Positions 1 through 10,700 of a stretch of 64,000 nucleotides of DNA are shown here, piece after piece. Within the stretch, counting starts at the first letter, position 1. Every line of letters begins with the position of its first letter. Under the pieces are notes generated by a model. The model was not told the origin of the DNA and ran no database searches. It saw nothing but the letters and a program-made list of their open reading frames with translations. Origin of the DNA: Pelodera strongyloides (taxonomy: Eukaryota > Nematoda > Chromadorea > Rhabditida > Rhabditidae); contig JAANDG010000591.1 of assembly GCA_036852015.1 (NCBI GenBank), positions 1 through 64,000 of the forward strand, written 5' to 3'. Made by a program: the position numbers and the translations under genes.

Positions 1-1757
1 GGTTAACAATATCGAATGCCTTCGCAAAGTCAATATAGATACAGTCCACTTGTTCTCCGTTTTCTTTAGCCTCGAACCATTCGCTCATGCACGTTAAAAG
101 TTGAGTTGTGGTGCTTCTCCTTTTGAGGAAGCCGAACTGGTTCGAGGAAAAGAGATCTCGAGAAAACATGTGATCCATAATAGAGGACTTTAAGATATTT
201 TCAAAAACCTTACAGATAGAGGAAGTTAAAGAAATAGGACGATAGTTTTCGATTTGAGTATGAGGTGGTTTTTTAGGCAACGGAGCAACAAACGCGTGCT
301 TCCATTCTTCAGGCAAGACACACAGGAGGAAGAGACTTGTTGAAAAGCTTGGTTAAAATAGGGACTAGAATAATACGCAGATTCTTAATAACAAACGAGG
401 AAATACCATCAGGCGTTTGCGAATGCTTATTTGGCAGGTCACGAATGGCACTTTCAACCATCGATTCCGTAATCAAAAAATTGCACTGCGCAGGGCCAGG
501 GTAGGGAGAAGAAAATGGGGGAATGGGAGAATCGTCATCGGGCACATAAACAGAGTGGAAGAAATTTGCAAAGAGATTGGAAATCTTAACAGGATCGGAA
601 ACATGGACAGGGGAAGAAACGGAAGGGACGAAAAATGATTGAGAGACAGCAGAGGGGTTTTTGCTTTTTGAGTTTAAATAAGGAAAAGAATTTCTTTGGG
701 ATCATTCGCATTTAACCGCTCGCCTCTCGATATTTGCCTCAAACCTTTTACACATAGTTCGGTATTTTTTGTCGGCAACTGCAAAACGTTCCTGCCCACC
801 AGGCTGGTCTATGTTAGAAAAAGCTTTTTCCATACTTAACTTAGCCCAGCCGATGTGTCGAGGAAGTTTATTTGAGCAAGGTTTTTGTGGAATACGAGAA
901 ATAGCGGATTTAATACACGAGAGAAGGAAAGCGTAATCCTCTTGAATAGTTGAATTTCTCGTACAAAAGGAACGGAAATCAGTGTCAGATATTTTACTGC
1001 TAATAAATACAAAATCGTCCGGGGTTAAGCGTTGAAAATTACCAGAAAATTGCTCGATAGTAGATTCCAGCACGAGGTCGAAGACAAGGGAGAGATGGTC
1101 GCTCTGCGCAATGGGAGCCACAGTTTGAATATTCTCCACAACGTCGAGACTGTCTGCAACAACAACATCAAGAATTCTTACACTATCTCGAAAAGTAGGC
1201 AGCTTATTCAATAAAAACATATTGTTGCAAGAAAGAAAATCTTTGAACTTTTCCGCTGGCTTACCAACGAACGAAAATTGGCTAGCAAATTGAACATTAA
1301 AATTGAGATCACCAAGAAGCACATTTGAATCACGATCTGTTAGATAAGTTTCTATACAATCCAAAATACCTTCAGTGTCAACTATAGAAATGTCGGGAGG
1401 CCTATAGCAAAGAACTATGCGTAGACTACAAGAAGCGTGAATATCAACTATACATAAATTGCAGTTACTAACAAAACCAGAAAATATTTCATTTGAACAA
1501 ATACGCTTATCAACGAAAAGACATATGCCGGCACCCCTAACCTTACCACTATCAAGTGGCCTATCATTTCTATATACTATATAATTACCACACGGGTCTA
1601 ATAAAGCGGAGCACGTGTTTGAATCAAGCCATGTTTCACAGATGGCAATGACCGAATATTCCAATGTACGTGTCATATTTTGAATTACATATCTTCTGTT
1701 GTGACTACGAGACAAAATTGAATGAGCATTAAAACTGATACAAGATAAACGATTCAA
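1..1757 (-). pseudogene. LINE ORF2: AP endonuclease plus start of reverse transcriptase, frameshifted
   Basis: The 351-codon endonuclease frame (1757-702) opens with LSCISFNAHSI, continues with AICETWLD, ICLFVD and LGDLNFN, and later SDHLSLVFD. These are the conserved Asn, Glu, Asp and Ser-Asp-His blocks of the exonuclease/endonuclease fold used for target-primed reverse transcription. After a stop near 702 the frame resumes at about 665-309 (linker ending in FNKSLPP), then shifts again to EEWKHAFVAPLPKKP, NYRPISLTS, SNQFGF and DFAKAFD, up to base 1. The shifts show it is a dead copy. Everything beyond the first RT blocks lies outside the window. Confidence 0.88.
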
Positions 1758-1783
1758 TCTGCAAGTCGCGATTTTCGGATCGC

Positions 1784-2614
1784 CTAGCCAGGCGTGTTCC
1801 CCACTGACAGACGAGGAAAATCCTCATCTGACGGAAGGGAGCGCTCACTGCCAGGAGACCCCAAAATTGCACTGTTAAAGGGGTCAAAAGCCGGCACAGT
1901 CTCATCGCCATCATCTGGGACATAGGTCGCCAGAGTATGCCCGAGTACACTATTGGGAGAGCTCTCGACAACAGTTGGTTGTACAGGAGCGGGGATGGGC
2001 TGACTAGTGGATTGTGCTGGAGTCAAGGGCCTAGGTCTCACGTTCGCACGCTCCTTAGGAGAACTAGGAGAACTAGCCTTACTGGACTCCCCCGGATGCC
2101 AGTGAGGAGGATGAGTGCGCACATATTGTGCACGCTTATCCTCCGGCAACGAGGGACGACAGTAAAGCCAGCTGTACTCCTTTCCAAAGTATTGAGTATG
2201 CAACGAAGGGCGATTTAGAAAACTAACAAATGCAGATACATAATGACTATTCTCAAGCACGATCTTCAAAGGACGAGGTGAATGGGGGTTGTAGGAACCC
2301 ATACGGAAACAATCTATAACGAGGCCATCGGAACGCATCAGGCCGAGAAGGTAATACACACGTGATATTTCAGCGCCACGTCGCATAGGGGAGGGACAGA
2401 TGCCAAATTCGGGCATATTAAAAAGTACAACGGAGTGCTTCTGTTCGTACGGACGGAATGCGGCAGTCATCGCCAGGAAACATCCAGGGTTTAGAACGTT
2501 TACATCGTTCAGCGGGAGTGGAACGTCCGGAACACGTTGTTTGATCCTCATCTCGAGGAAGGCACACGGGGATACGCGGAACACGGGGCACACGGAACAC
2601 GGAATAAGGCACAC
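1784..2614 (-). CDS. LINE ORF1-like protein
   Basis: This is an open frame of 276 codons upstream of the LINE endonuclease on the same strand. The middle carries a segment of the kind seen in ORF1 proteins of nematode CR1-like elements (SVVLFNMPE, a VIDCFRMG block and SPRPLKIVL), while the last third is Pro/Ser-rich and ends in an acidic tail. Such proteins bind RNA and package the element transcript; that role is inferred from position and general resemblance. The frame is intact but overlaps the start of the endonuclease frame by phase change, and the remainder of the element is broken. The true start is uncertain, and an in-frame Met at 2614 is only the first one available. Confidence 0.6.
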   Translation of the reverse strand: MCLIPCSVCPVFRVSPCAFLEMRIKQRVPDVPLPLNDVNVLNPGCFLAMTAAFRPYEQKHSVVLFNMPEFGICPSPMRRGAEISRVYYLLGLMRSDGLVIDCFRMGSYNPHSPRPLKIVLENSHYVSAFVSFLNRPSLHTQYFGKEYSWLYCRPSLPEDKRAQYVRTHPPHWHPGESSKASSPSSPKERANVRPRPLTPAQSTSQPIPAPVQPTVVESSPNSVLGHTLATYVPDDGDETVPAFDPFNSAILGSPGSERSLPSDEDFPRLSVGNTPG

Positions 2615-3098
2615 GTCTTATCGGCTCTAATAATAGATAGGGAGGTCGAGCTCTTCTTGCCAGGTAACGCCTGCAAACATGAGGCCCCAAGAGAGAGATT
2701 GGGGACCTCAAACTTGGGTAATTAAAATAAGTTGTGCTAAAGATATGGCTCGATCCAGCCAGGTTCCACGTTGGTTTTGGCTTTTGATAATTTGCAATAA
2801 TTTCTAATTTCTGCTTATCGTTTGCCTTTCAGATTGCGGGTACGTCGTGTGTTTTGCTTCAGGAGTTTCCGCTCCATTTGTATGTGCAGAAATGGTTGGT
2901 GCTTTTTTTGCATTTCTGTGTATTACTAGTCTATTTTGCTCATATATATCATGTTTGTTGACTGGTTGGCTTTTTGTGTGTAAACCTGGTACCGTTGACC
3001 CGCCTCCCATTTTTATGCGTATTTATGTTTCCATTTTATTGCGTTAATTTCCTCTGTGCTCGTCTTCGGTCTTCTTGTCTTTTCTACGTGGTTCGTTA

Positions 3099-3277
3099 TT
3101 AAAAAAGCGAAATACTGTCCAGTTTTGAAACGCATCGAGTACACCAGCATCTTATGCAGCATACGCAAAAATTAGAATAAAGAATCGAGCTAAATTCGAG
3201 CAAATTAGCATAAATACTTAAGAATTCAGTTGTCCACTATGCGTTGCGTTTCAAAATCCGGCGGTATTTCGCTTTAA
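3099..3277. repeat. MITE family A, copy 1
   Basis: A roughly 180-base inverted-repeat element with ends TTAAAAAAGCGAAATAC and GGTATTTCGCTTTAA. Next to the ends, both arms carry a TTTGAAACGCATCG-like block. The centre has AATTAGAATAAAGAATCGAGC and AATTAGCATAAATAC. No coding capacity. Five relatives lie in this window. Confidence 0.85.
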
Positions 3278-4540
3278 CGACACTCGACACTTATAATTAG
3301 TGTTAATTGTAGTACTGGTACTGAAATTGATCTTATCTCCCTAGTTCTTATACTGACCGGCGAATACTCATTAGTGCAACAACGTACTCTACGTACATAT
3401 GGCTGGCGGTGGGGCTGGGCAAGCCCAAGCCCAATTTATGTGCCCGATTGCTTTGTGTTTAGTCTGCAATGCTATTCTTTCCACACATGCGAGCGGGGCA
3501 TCTCTTTCTTTTTCTCGTTTTGTCAAAGAATAAGAAAGAACACTAGAACAGGCAACTTAGGGCGTGGGAGATGTGTGTCCATCCATATGCTACATCCGCC
3601 TTTGAGCTTTTCTCATTTTAACAGTGACTTTGTGACTCATTAACTAAGCATTTTGTTAATTGAGAAATTGAGACTTGAACTTTTGTGGTTTTCTGGTTAT
3701 GTATGTACTGAATAATCTAATTGAAATTTGGCAAGGTATTTTTTACGCTTCTGCTTCTGACCTTTTAGTTTTGTTTGTGCGGAGCGGAGCTGCTAAAGTG
3801 CCAAAGCGTAGGGTATTTTTGCCAGGTGGTACTAACGGACTAACGCATAATTGGTGGTTAAGGGTTAGGGTGAGGCAGGTAATTGTCATGAATCGTGCAT
3901 TAGCATATTGTGGGTTTTTTTGCTTTGGCATATGTGGCACAGTGGCACCGATTCGTCACTTTTGTAAGGGGCCGAGAAGTCGGGAAGAGAGTTTAATTAG
4001 TTATTAGTTCATTAGTTGTGACAGTCGTGGTCTCGTAGATAGGATAGGTCCGGTACGGAAAATTGGTTGTAGACACTTTAGTGCTTGTCATCTGGTTGTT
4101 TTCTTTTTTTAGAAGAGAGAGAGTGGGGAACAGAGAGGTAGAGAGGGACAGGGATGAAGAGAGAGAGAGAGCGGGAGATAAATATAGATGAATAGGGAGA
4201 GTAATCGGGAAGTGAAGGCAAAGAGAGAGACGAGATAGATGGGAGGGAGCATGGATTCAGGCATATGAGACAGTGAGAGAGAGAGAGAGAGAGAGACGAA
4301 AGCGCTGTGGATTCCGCCTGGTCTATTTTAGTATTGAGCGAGCAAGTACCTCTCTGTCTTGAATCTTTCGTCTTCCCCCACTATTAAACTGGTATTTATT
4401 ATATTCTCAGAATAGTTCTGACTGAGTTTGTTCGTCTCTGCTTCTCTTTTTTCTTCTTGAAAAATACTTTTTAAGTACTTGACCTCTGAGAGTCCTTGAG
4501 CTCTTCAGTTTCTCCACGTGTGAATTTCAATTTGCTGAAA

Positions 4541-4730
4541 TTAAAGCGAGATACCGGGCGGTTTTTAAAAATTTGAAACGCATCAAGTAGACCAACATTC
4601 TTATGCGTCATATGCAAATGAGCATAATTTAGCATAAAAATAGACCCCAATTAAACCCCACTTTGCATAAATACATAAGAATGCAGTTGTCCACGATGCG
4701 TTTAAAAAACCGGCCGGTATTTCGCTTTAA
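4541..4730. repeat. MITE family A, copy 2
   Basis: Same element as at 3099-3277: TTAAAGCGAGATACCGGGCGG at the left, CCGGCCGGTATTTCGCTTTAA at the right, with the GATGCGTTT block and the TAAATACATAAGAATGCAG core. It is flanked by AT-rich sequence. Confidence 0.85.
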
Positions 4731-5954
4731 GTAAACAAAAAAATCAAAAATTCAAAATCAAAAATATAAAAAAAAATCTATTATCAAAAAAAAATATTTC
4801 CACGCTTCACTTCCCTTGTGGGTTGTGTCGTTCACGGTTCACGTGTCTTTTTCGTTATCACGACTCTTTAGATTTAGAGGCTTTTCGCTTTTCTTTTGTG
4901 AATTAGCCGCGATTCCGATTTCAAAATTCAAAATCAACTTTTTTTTCCAGTTTCTCACACCTTTGGTGTTAGACGTTTGAATTTGAATTTTATAAATAAC
5001 GTTTGAATTACCGATTTCTTGATTTGGTAGATCCATCACCAGTATACGTTTCGTGTTTATTAATCTATTAATAATGTATAATATAAGATCCTGCTCCGTC
5101 AGGCTAAAGTTTCAAGATTTTTCATGTTCCAAAATGCCTGCTGGCCAAGGCGATGGCAATAATCAGTTTCATTCCTTTCTTTGATTTTGATTTGTTTTGG
5201 CTCTTCACATCGCGATTGTCTTCCTTCCCTGGTGACTGAATGTTTAGAAGTGATTGTCCTGCATAAATTCTTCTTTCTTTTTTTTTTCCTTCACTTTCCA
5301 CCGATTTTCTTGGCTTTCGCTTTTTCTTCGGCGGGGGGGGGGGGGGATTTCAACTGTTGTCTTGTCTACATACGGTATGGGCATAAAGTGGTGCGTAAAA
5401 TCACTAACTCGTGTATATCCAGATTGACTTAGCCGGGGACTAGATTCGTATATTCGAAATTCGAATGGTCTAATTGATACATAATATGTCGACCTCGACC
5501 ACTACTAAGCTAGCCAAGTCAGGCTATAGCTATATATACAGTTGCTGTGCTCACGAAATTTAGAATCTGATGTAGGTGAGTGACAGATTAGTCTTTGGAA
5601 CTGATTGAAGCTTTTCGTCTCGGGGGCTTTCAACGGTTTTCATAGTTTTCCTTGTTCCGTGATGACGTCATGAATTGTTATTGACTTTTGGCTATGTTCT
5701 GTTCTTCATTATATTTCCTGACTGAAAACATTACATACGTGTGTGCAGCTGCTTTTCGTTAGACGCTGCCGCATCTAAACATAATCGGTTATTGATTTTT
5801 GAGATGACTTTGTGATTCTGCTCCCTTTTGATGAGGTGTTATTCTGATTCTGCCGTTGGATTTAAATCCCGTGGGAAAATGGAGGTCAGCAGGCAAAATG
5901 GAGATTTGATTAGCTTGGTGGCCGAAGCATATAATAAGAGACACCATAGGAAGC

Positions 5955-6180
5955 GGAGGAAGGAGGAACCCATTTGGCGATGGTTCCTGGCTTTCTCATG
6001 GGCCAAGCCATTTGGTGACCACTTGGCGACCTTGTCGTGACCAATTTTTCGCAAAAACCGCCGTCAAATGGTCTGTGACCGGTCACCAAAACCAAATGTG
6101 TTTTTTTTTCAATGAAATCTGTTTGGTGGCCGCGCCGGCTACAGAGACGGTTTTTCTGAGTGTGATCTGGGCAGTTATTA
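5955..6180. repeat. MITE family G (TGGTGACCAC type), copy 1
   Basis: Inverted-repeat element built of CCATTTGGCGATGGTTCC, CCATTTGGTGACCACTTGG and, on the other side, GGTCACCAAAACCAAA. Relatives lie at 26190-26380 and 31440-31625. Non-coding. Confidence 0.65.
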
Positions 6181-6990
6181 CGTCGGTCTTCCCGTGTATG
6201 TCCCAATTCCGGTATATGGTTATTTCTTGAAAACCTATTCACTTTGCTGTGTGAGATGTTCGTTCTCATGCATGTAAGTTTGGTTCTGCCTCTGTTTCTG
6301 TTCCACCTTTCATTTTCCATGCCCATTTGCATGTTATGTGTTTATCTCGTTGTTGTGATTGATTTATTGTGATTGTGCATCTCAAATTCTCAAACTTGTG
6401 GCTAGAATCATGTGAATTTATCGATATTTCCGGAGAGCTTCGATCTTCACTTTATTAATTTATTATTATTATACTTATTATTATTATTATGCTCCTTTCA
6501 TCTGTAATTGTTATTTATATGTAATAATATTCGTCACACGGGCACACATGCACAAAAGTTAGCGCTAGTAGTTGAGCAACAATGTTGTGGAAAGCAACGT
6601 AGCCCGCCCATTATAAAATTCCGTGTTAATTGCCCGTAATAATACGCGTCACTCAGGACTCGGGGAGCACGCATGACGCCTCCCTTTAATTGGCGGCCTT
6701 ATCTTAAGATCATATTGCCAAATACCAGTTTTACGGTTTTTTGCCCTTCTTTTATCTCGGCTCGTTTATGGATTGGTTCGTTAAGCGGTTCATATTATTG
6801 AATTGGGTGCATAAGCTCTTTAGTTATATCTTTCGAAACGAAAGTTGAAGTTTTCCTCTAAAAATAAAATGCGTCTTACAATTTACAATGTTTGTTTCGT
6901 CCTAGTTTCGTGACTATCAACTGGTTAAAACCTTGGAAATTTGGAGTACTTTAAACAATGCTAAACTTGCCCAAGTTTCATCAGTGTCCT

Positions 6991-7171
6991 TTAAAGCGAA
7001 ATGCCAGCCGGTTTTTGAAACGCATCGTGGACACCTGAATTCTTACTTATTTATGCTAACTTGCTCGAATTTAGCTCGATTTTTGTTCTAAGTCATGCTC
7101 ATTTGCATAAGCTGCATAAAAATGATGCTGTACTCGATGCGTTTCAAAAACCGGCCGGTATTTCGCTTTAA
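6991..7171. repeat. MITE family A, copy 3
   Basis: About 180 bases with ends TTTAAAGCGAAATGCCAGCC and CCGGCCGGTATTTCGCTTTAA, with the AAACGCATCG block on both arms. The interior is in the opposite order to the copies at 3099 and 4541, so it is inserted in the other orientation. Confidence 0.85.
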
Positions 7172-7721
7172 GGTTTTTTTTTGAATTTTCATGGTCCACA
7201 TTTATTAATTTTCTTGTATGTCCGTTGTCGCAGGCATGTTTAGCTTCTAAGCATTTTTGGCTAATTTGGTCTTTATTATTCCCCATTCATTTCTTTAATT
7301 GTTAGAGGTTAACATGTGTTGTCCTTTCGCTCTGTTATTGTTATTCTGGTTTTTCGCGTAAAAAAATGCGGTGCGTGGTTTTGTATCGAGATCTGGACAG
7401 TCCCGTGTATTATATGTCTAATTTCTACGCGAGAACCAGCATTTGTTGGAAACCACGTGTCATACCTCTTTAATTATTTGTTTGGTTATAATGTGTTAGT
7501 GGCGATAGTGTCCAGCTACCGGGTTTATAGTGCTCGGCTTGGCCTAAGTCTCTTGGTGTAAGTCCCAAAAATCCTATCAAAAATTTGTGTCCTTATCTTC
7601 CTCTTGTTTTTCAAACATTTTATTCCGTGTCGGCTTTTGTGCGCATCACACTGATGTAATAAATTATAATTATAATTATAATAGGGATTTTTTTTCTAAA
7701 CTTTCCACTTTTCAGTGGGGC

Positions 7722-10700
7722 ATGGTGCGGGACGATGACGAGATGGATCCCGAGGACGTGATGAGAACAGCCAGTATGCTACAGGCCAGACAGCTCATCA
7801 CCAATAATGCTATCGCGAAACGAAAGGCATGTTTGTAGTTTGTAGTATTGTATCGTTCTCGAATCTTGAAGCAAAGCGGTTAACCGGTATAACAGTTGTT
7901 TTTTTAAACGTATTATGGGTGTGTGGTATATGCTATAGGCACAACTCATAACTAATAATGATATCCCTATCGCGAAACGAAAGGCATGTCTATAGTATAT
8001 TTTATCGTTCCCGAATCTTAAAGCGAAATGCCAGCCCCTTTTTAAAATTTGCATATGATAAGCAAATCCTATGTATCCTATGCTAATTTTGTACGATCGT
8101 CCACGGCAATCGTACAAGATTAGCATAGGATACATAGGATTTGCTTATCATATGCAAATTTTCCAAAGGGACTAGCGTTTCGCTTTAAAGCAAATCGGTA
8201 TAACAGTTTTTTTTAAACGTATGCTGGACTTGTAGTATATGCTACAGGCACAACTCATAACTAGTAGTGTTGCCGTGAAAGATATTTTATCTTTCCACTT
8301 TCCATGAAGGTAAGATTTAATTCTTTTTCATATTTCCATTACAGTATGTGTAAAGGAATAACTTTATTTTCTTCTTAGTGGTAACGTTCGTCTACATTAT
8401 AGAGCACTTTGCTTTGTCGATGGGACATCCCGCAAGCTATTATTATCAGTAATCAGTACTTATCTCCTTATGTTTAGGAACAGCTGACACGGTGGCTTAC
8501 CTCGGAAATGAACTCAGCAAGTGTGATACGAAGGAATTCCACTATTCAATTCCAGGTAATAATAGCCCGCATTCTCGAGTCGACGGGAATGTTCCGTTTG
8601 GGAGCTCATTCGTATGCAAATTTTTCCTCCAGCTAGTCTAGATAGTCGAGAAATTTGCATACAAAGGATTTCCCAAACGGAACGTTTCCGTCGACCCGAG
8701 AATACGGGCTAATAGGGGCCTTTTTGTTTGCTTTGCTTTGTCCATTGATTTTGGCTGCAAAAAATGTTTCTTTAGTAAAAACAAAGACGTTACCTGTTTT
8801 ATGGCTGGGCTGCTAATTATGTGCAAGAAATTTTGTTGTTTAACTTGATCACGGCACAGAAGGCTTCTATAATTATTATTATTATAGTTTCTATGTTTTT
8901 TTGCTTACGTTGTTTTCAATAATTAATATTTGTATATTTTTCGCTTGTGTTGCGGAAATTGTCCAATTGATGTTTGTTGAATTTATTGAGTAATTAATTT
9001 GCCAACCTCTTATCATCATTTTATATGATACACACTTATATTATACATAATGTGTCAATAAATTATTATCATTACGATTATTATTATTATTATTGAGTTT
9101 TCATAAATAAGTTTTCCTTGTAAGGATGCCGATATCTTCCTCTCGGCGTGTATGTCAGGAGACGAAGATGAAGTGGACGAGCTACTGGACAAGGGCGCCG
9201 ACATCAATACGAGTACGGTGGATGGGCTGACGGCATTGCATCAGGTAGGCTTCTTTTTTACGCTGCAAGAGCATGCTCCTTTATTCAGTGGAGTACAAGG
9301 TTTGCTTATGACATGTTCCGCAGAGGTCCTGAGCACAGGCGACGAGTTCCAGATGACAAATTGCTCGACGTCTAGGCTTCATAATCGGTTGCGGTGTTAT
9401 GTGTGTAACTTGGTTTTATCTTACGAGCCAATTAACTTTCTAAATGGACCCCACCGACACGCTTACGGTGTTATGTGCCGATTTGTGCGGGATTTTACGC
9501 ACTGTTTTAAACACAGTAAGAAAACGGGACCTGTTTTATTGCGTCTACCTTTTGCCACCATGGTGCTGATGCTGATGTACTGTTTGACCCGTTTCATGCA
9601 GCTGCACCAGGGGTATAGGTTGGTGCGTGAAAACACGCACGTACCACCTCCGAAATATCGAAAGCAATTCGAAGTTAATATATTTAAACATGTATTTTAT
9701 TAAAATGGGCTATCACTAAGCTAAACCGGTGTATTATTAAAACGGTCTACCACCAAGCTAAAGAAACCATCTCCATTTATACACGGAATGTATACACCAC
9801 CTTTTCATTACGCATGCTTTTCAGGCAGTGATAGACAGCAAACCGGATATGGTGCGCTTCTTGTGCGAGAAAGGAGCCGATGTAAATGCACAGGTTAGTG
9901 GTAGAGCGATTTGACTATTGACTATTTAGCAGGGTTAATTACACCTACACCATTAAGCTGTGCATCCAAGTTTTTTTCGATTTTTGTTTCTTTTTGTATT
10001 TGTATTCGGATTTATTTTCATTTTTATTTTTTCAGGATAACGAGGGTTGGACCCCATTACACGCTGCGGCATGCTGTGGAAACTTGAGTATTATCCAGTA
10101 CTTGATTGCTCAAGACGCTGATTTGTCGATAATTAATAGGTATGGTGTTTTGTCCATTAGCTAATTAGCTTCATAATTAAAGAGCTGGCCATTTTTTTCT
10201 TGAATCCAAATAAATATAATTATTAATTTTAAATTACTCAAATTAATTTTCATAATATATAGAAACCTCCTAAAATAAAAGTAAATATTATTAAACATCT
10301 AACAAAAGATCTTATATCAGAAACTAAAATACCAAATTCGTAATTTTTGGTGCGCAAATTTTTTACTGTTCAAAAAAAAATTAATTTCGCAATATTGCGT
10401 TTTGTGATTTCGGATAAAAACGGTTTGTTTTATTTCAGTGATAAAGAAGTGGCTTTGGATTTGGCCGAAGATGAGGCTTGCCGCACTTGTTTGGAACAGG
10501 AATACAATAAACAGGTTTGTTGTTTTATTTACTTATATAATTAATAATTTGTTCTCTCATACAGTACTTTATTTGATATACTATTACGTTAGTATCACTT
10601 TTTCGTTTTTCGTTTTTCATTGTGGGCAAGTTGGAAAGTTTTTTTTTATTTTTCTCTCTCGAGTAACAGTGGAGCGCCCAATTCTTATTGAAAAGCGTAA

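Larger units (their letters stand above)
1..2720 (-). mobile_element. CR1/Jockey-type LINE retrotransposon, decayed, cut by window edge
   Basis: Reading on the minus strand, the order is an ORF1-like protein (2614-1784), an endonuclease (1757-702) and then the start of a reverse transcriptase running off the window at base 1. This is the layout of a non-LTR retrotransposon with an AP-type endonuclease. The reverse transcriptase part shows NYRPISLTS and a YIDFAKAFD block, hallmarks of LINE RT palm and fingers. The second frame is broken by at least two shifts, one near 670-700 and one near 320-335, so this copy cannot encode a working enzyme. The 5' boundary near 2700-2750 is a guess; no target duplication can be tested because the 3' end lies outside the window. 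Confidence 0.9.
2720..7700. other. Non-coding, repeat-rich spacer upstream of mel-11
   Basis: I find no exon here that joins to a neighbour or shows a protein family. It holds three copies of one palindromic element (3099-3277, 4541-4730, 6991-7171), one copy of another (5955-6180), GA-rich simple sequence (4100-4310) and a run of about 15 G at 5332-5346. The promoter and any non-coding first exon of mel-11 should lie in this interval, but I cannot point to a specific site. Confidence 0.6.

Noticed and set aside
3374..4007. Two open frames of 89 and 110 codons in the spacer left of mel-11
   Set aside because: Low-complexity hydrophobic translations of T-rich DNA with no homologous motif.
4100..4310. 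GA-rich region considered as a regulatory GAGA cluster
   Set aside because: Similar purine simple sequence recurs at 28845 and 63772 away from gene starts, so a regulatory reading is not supported.
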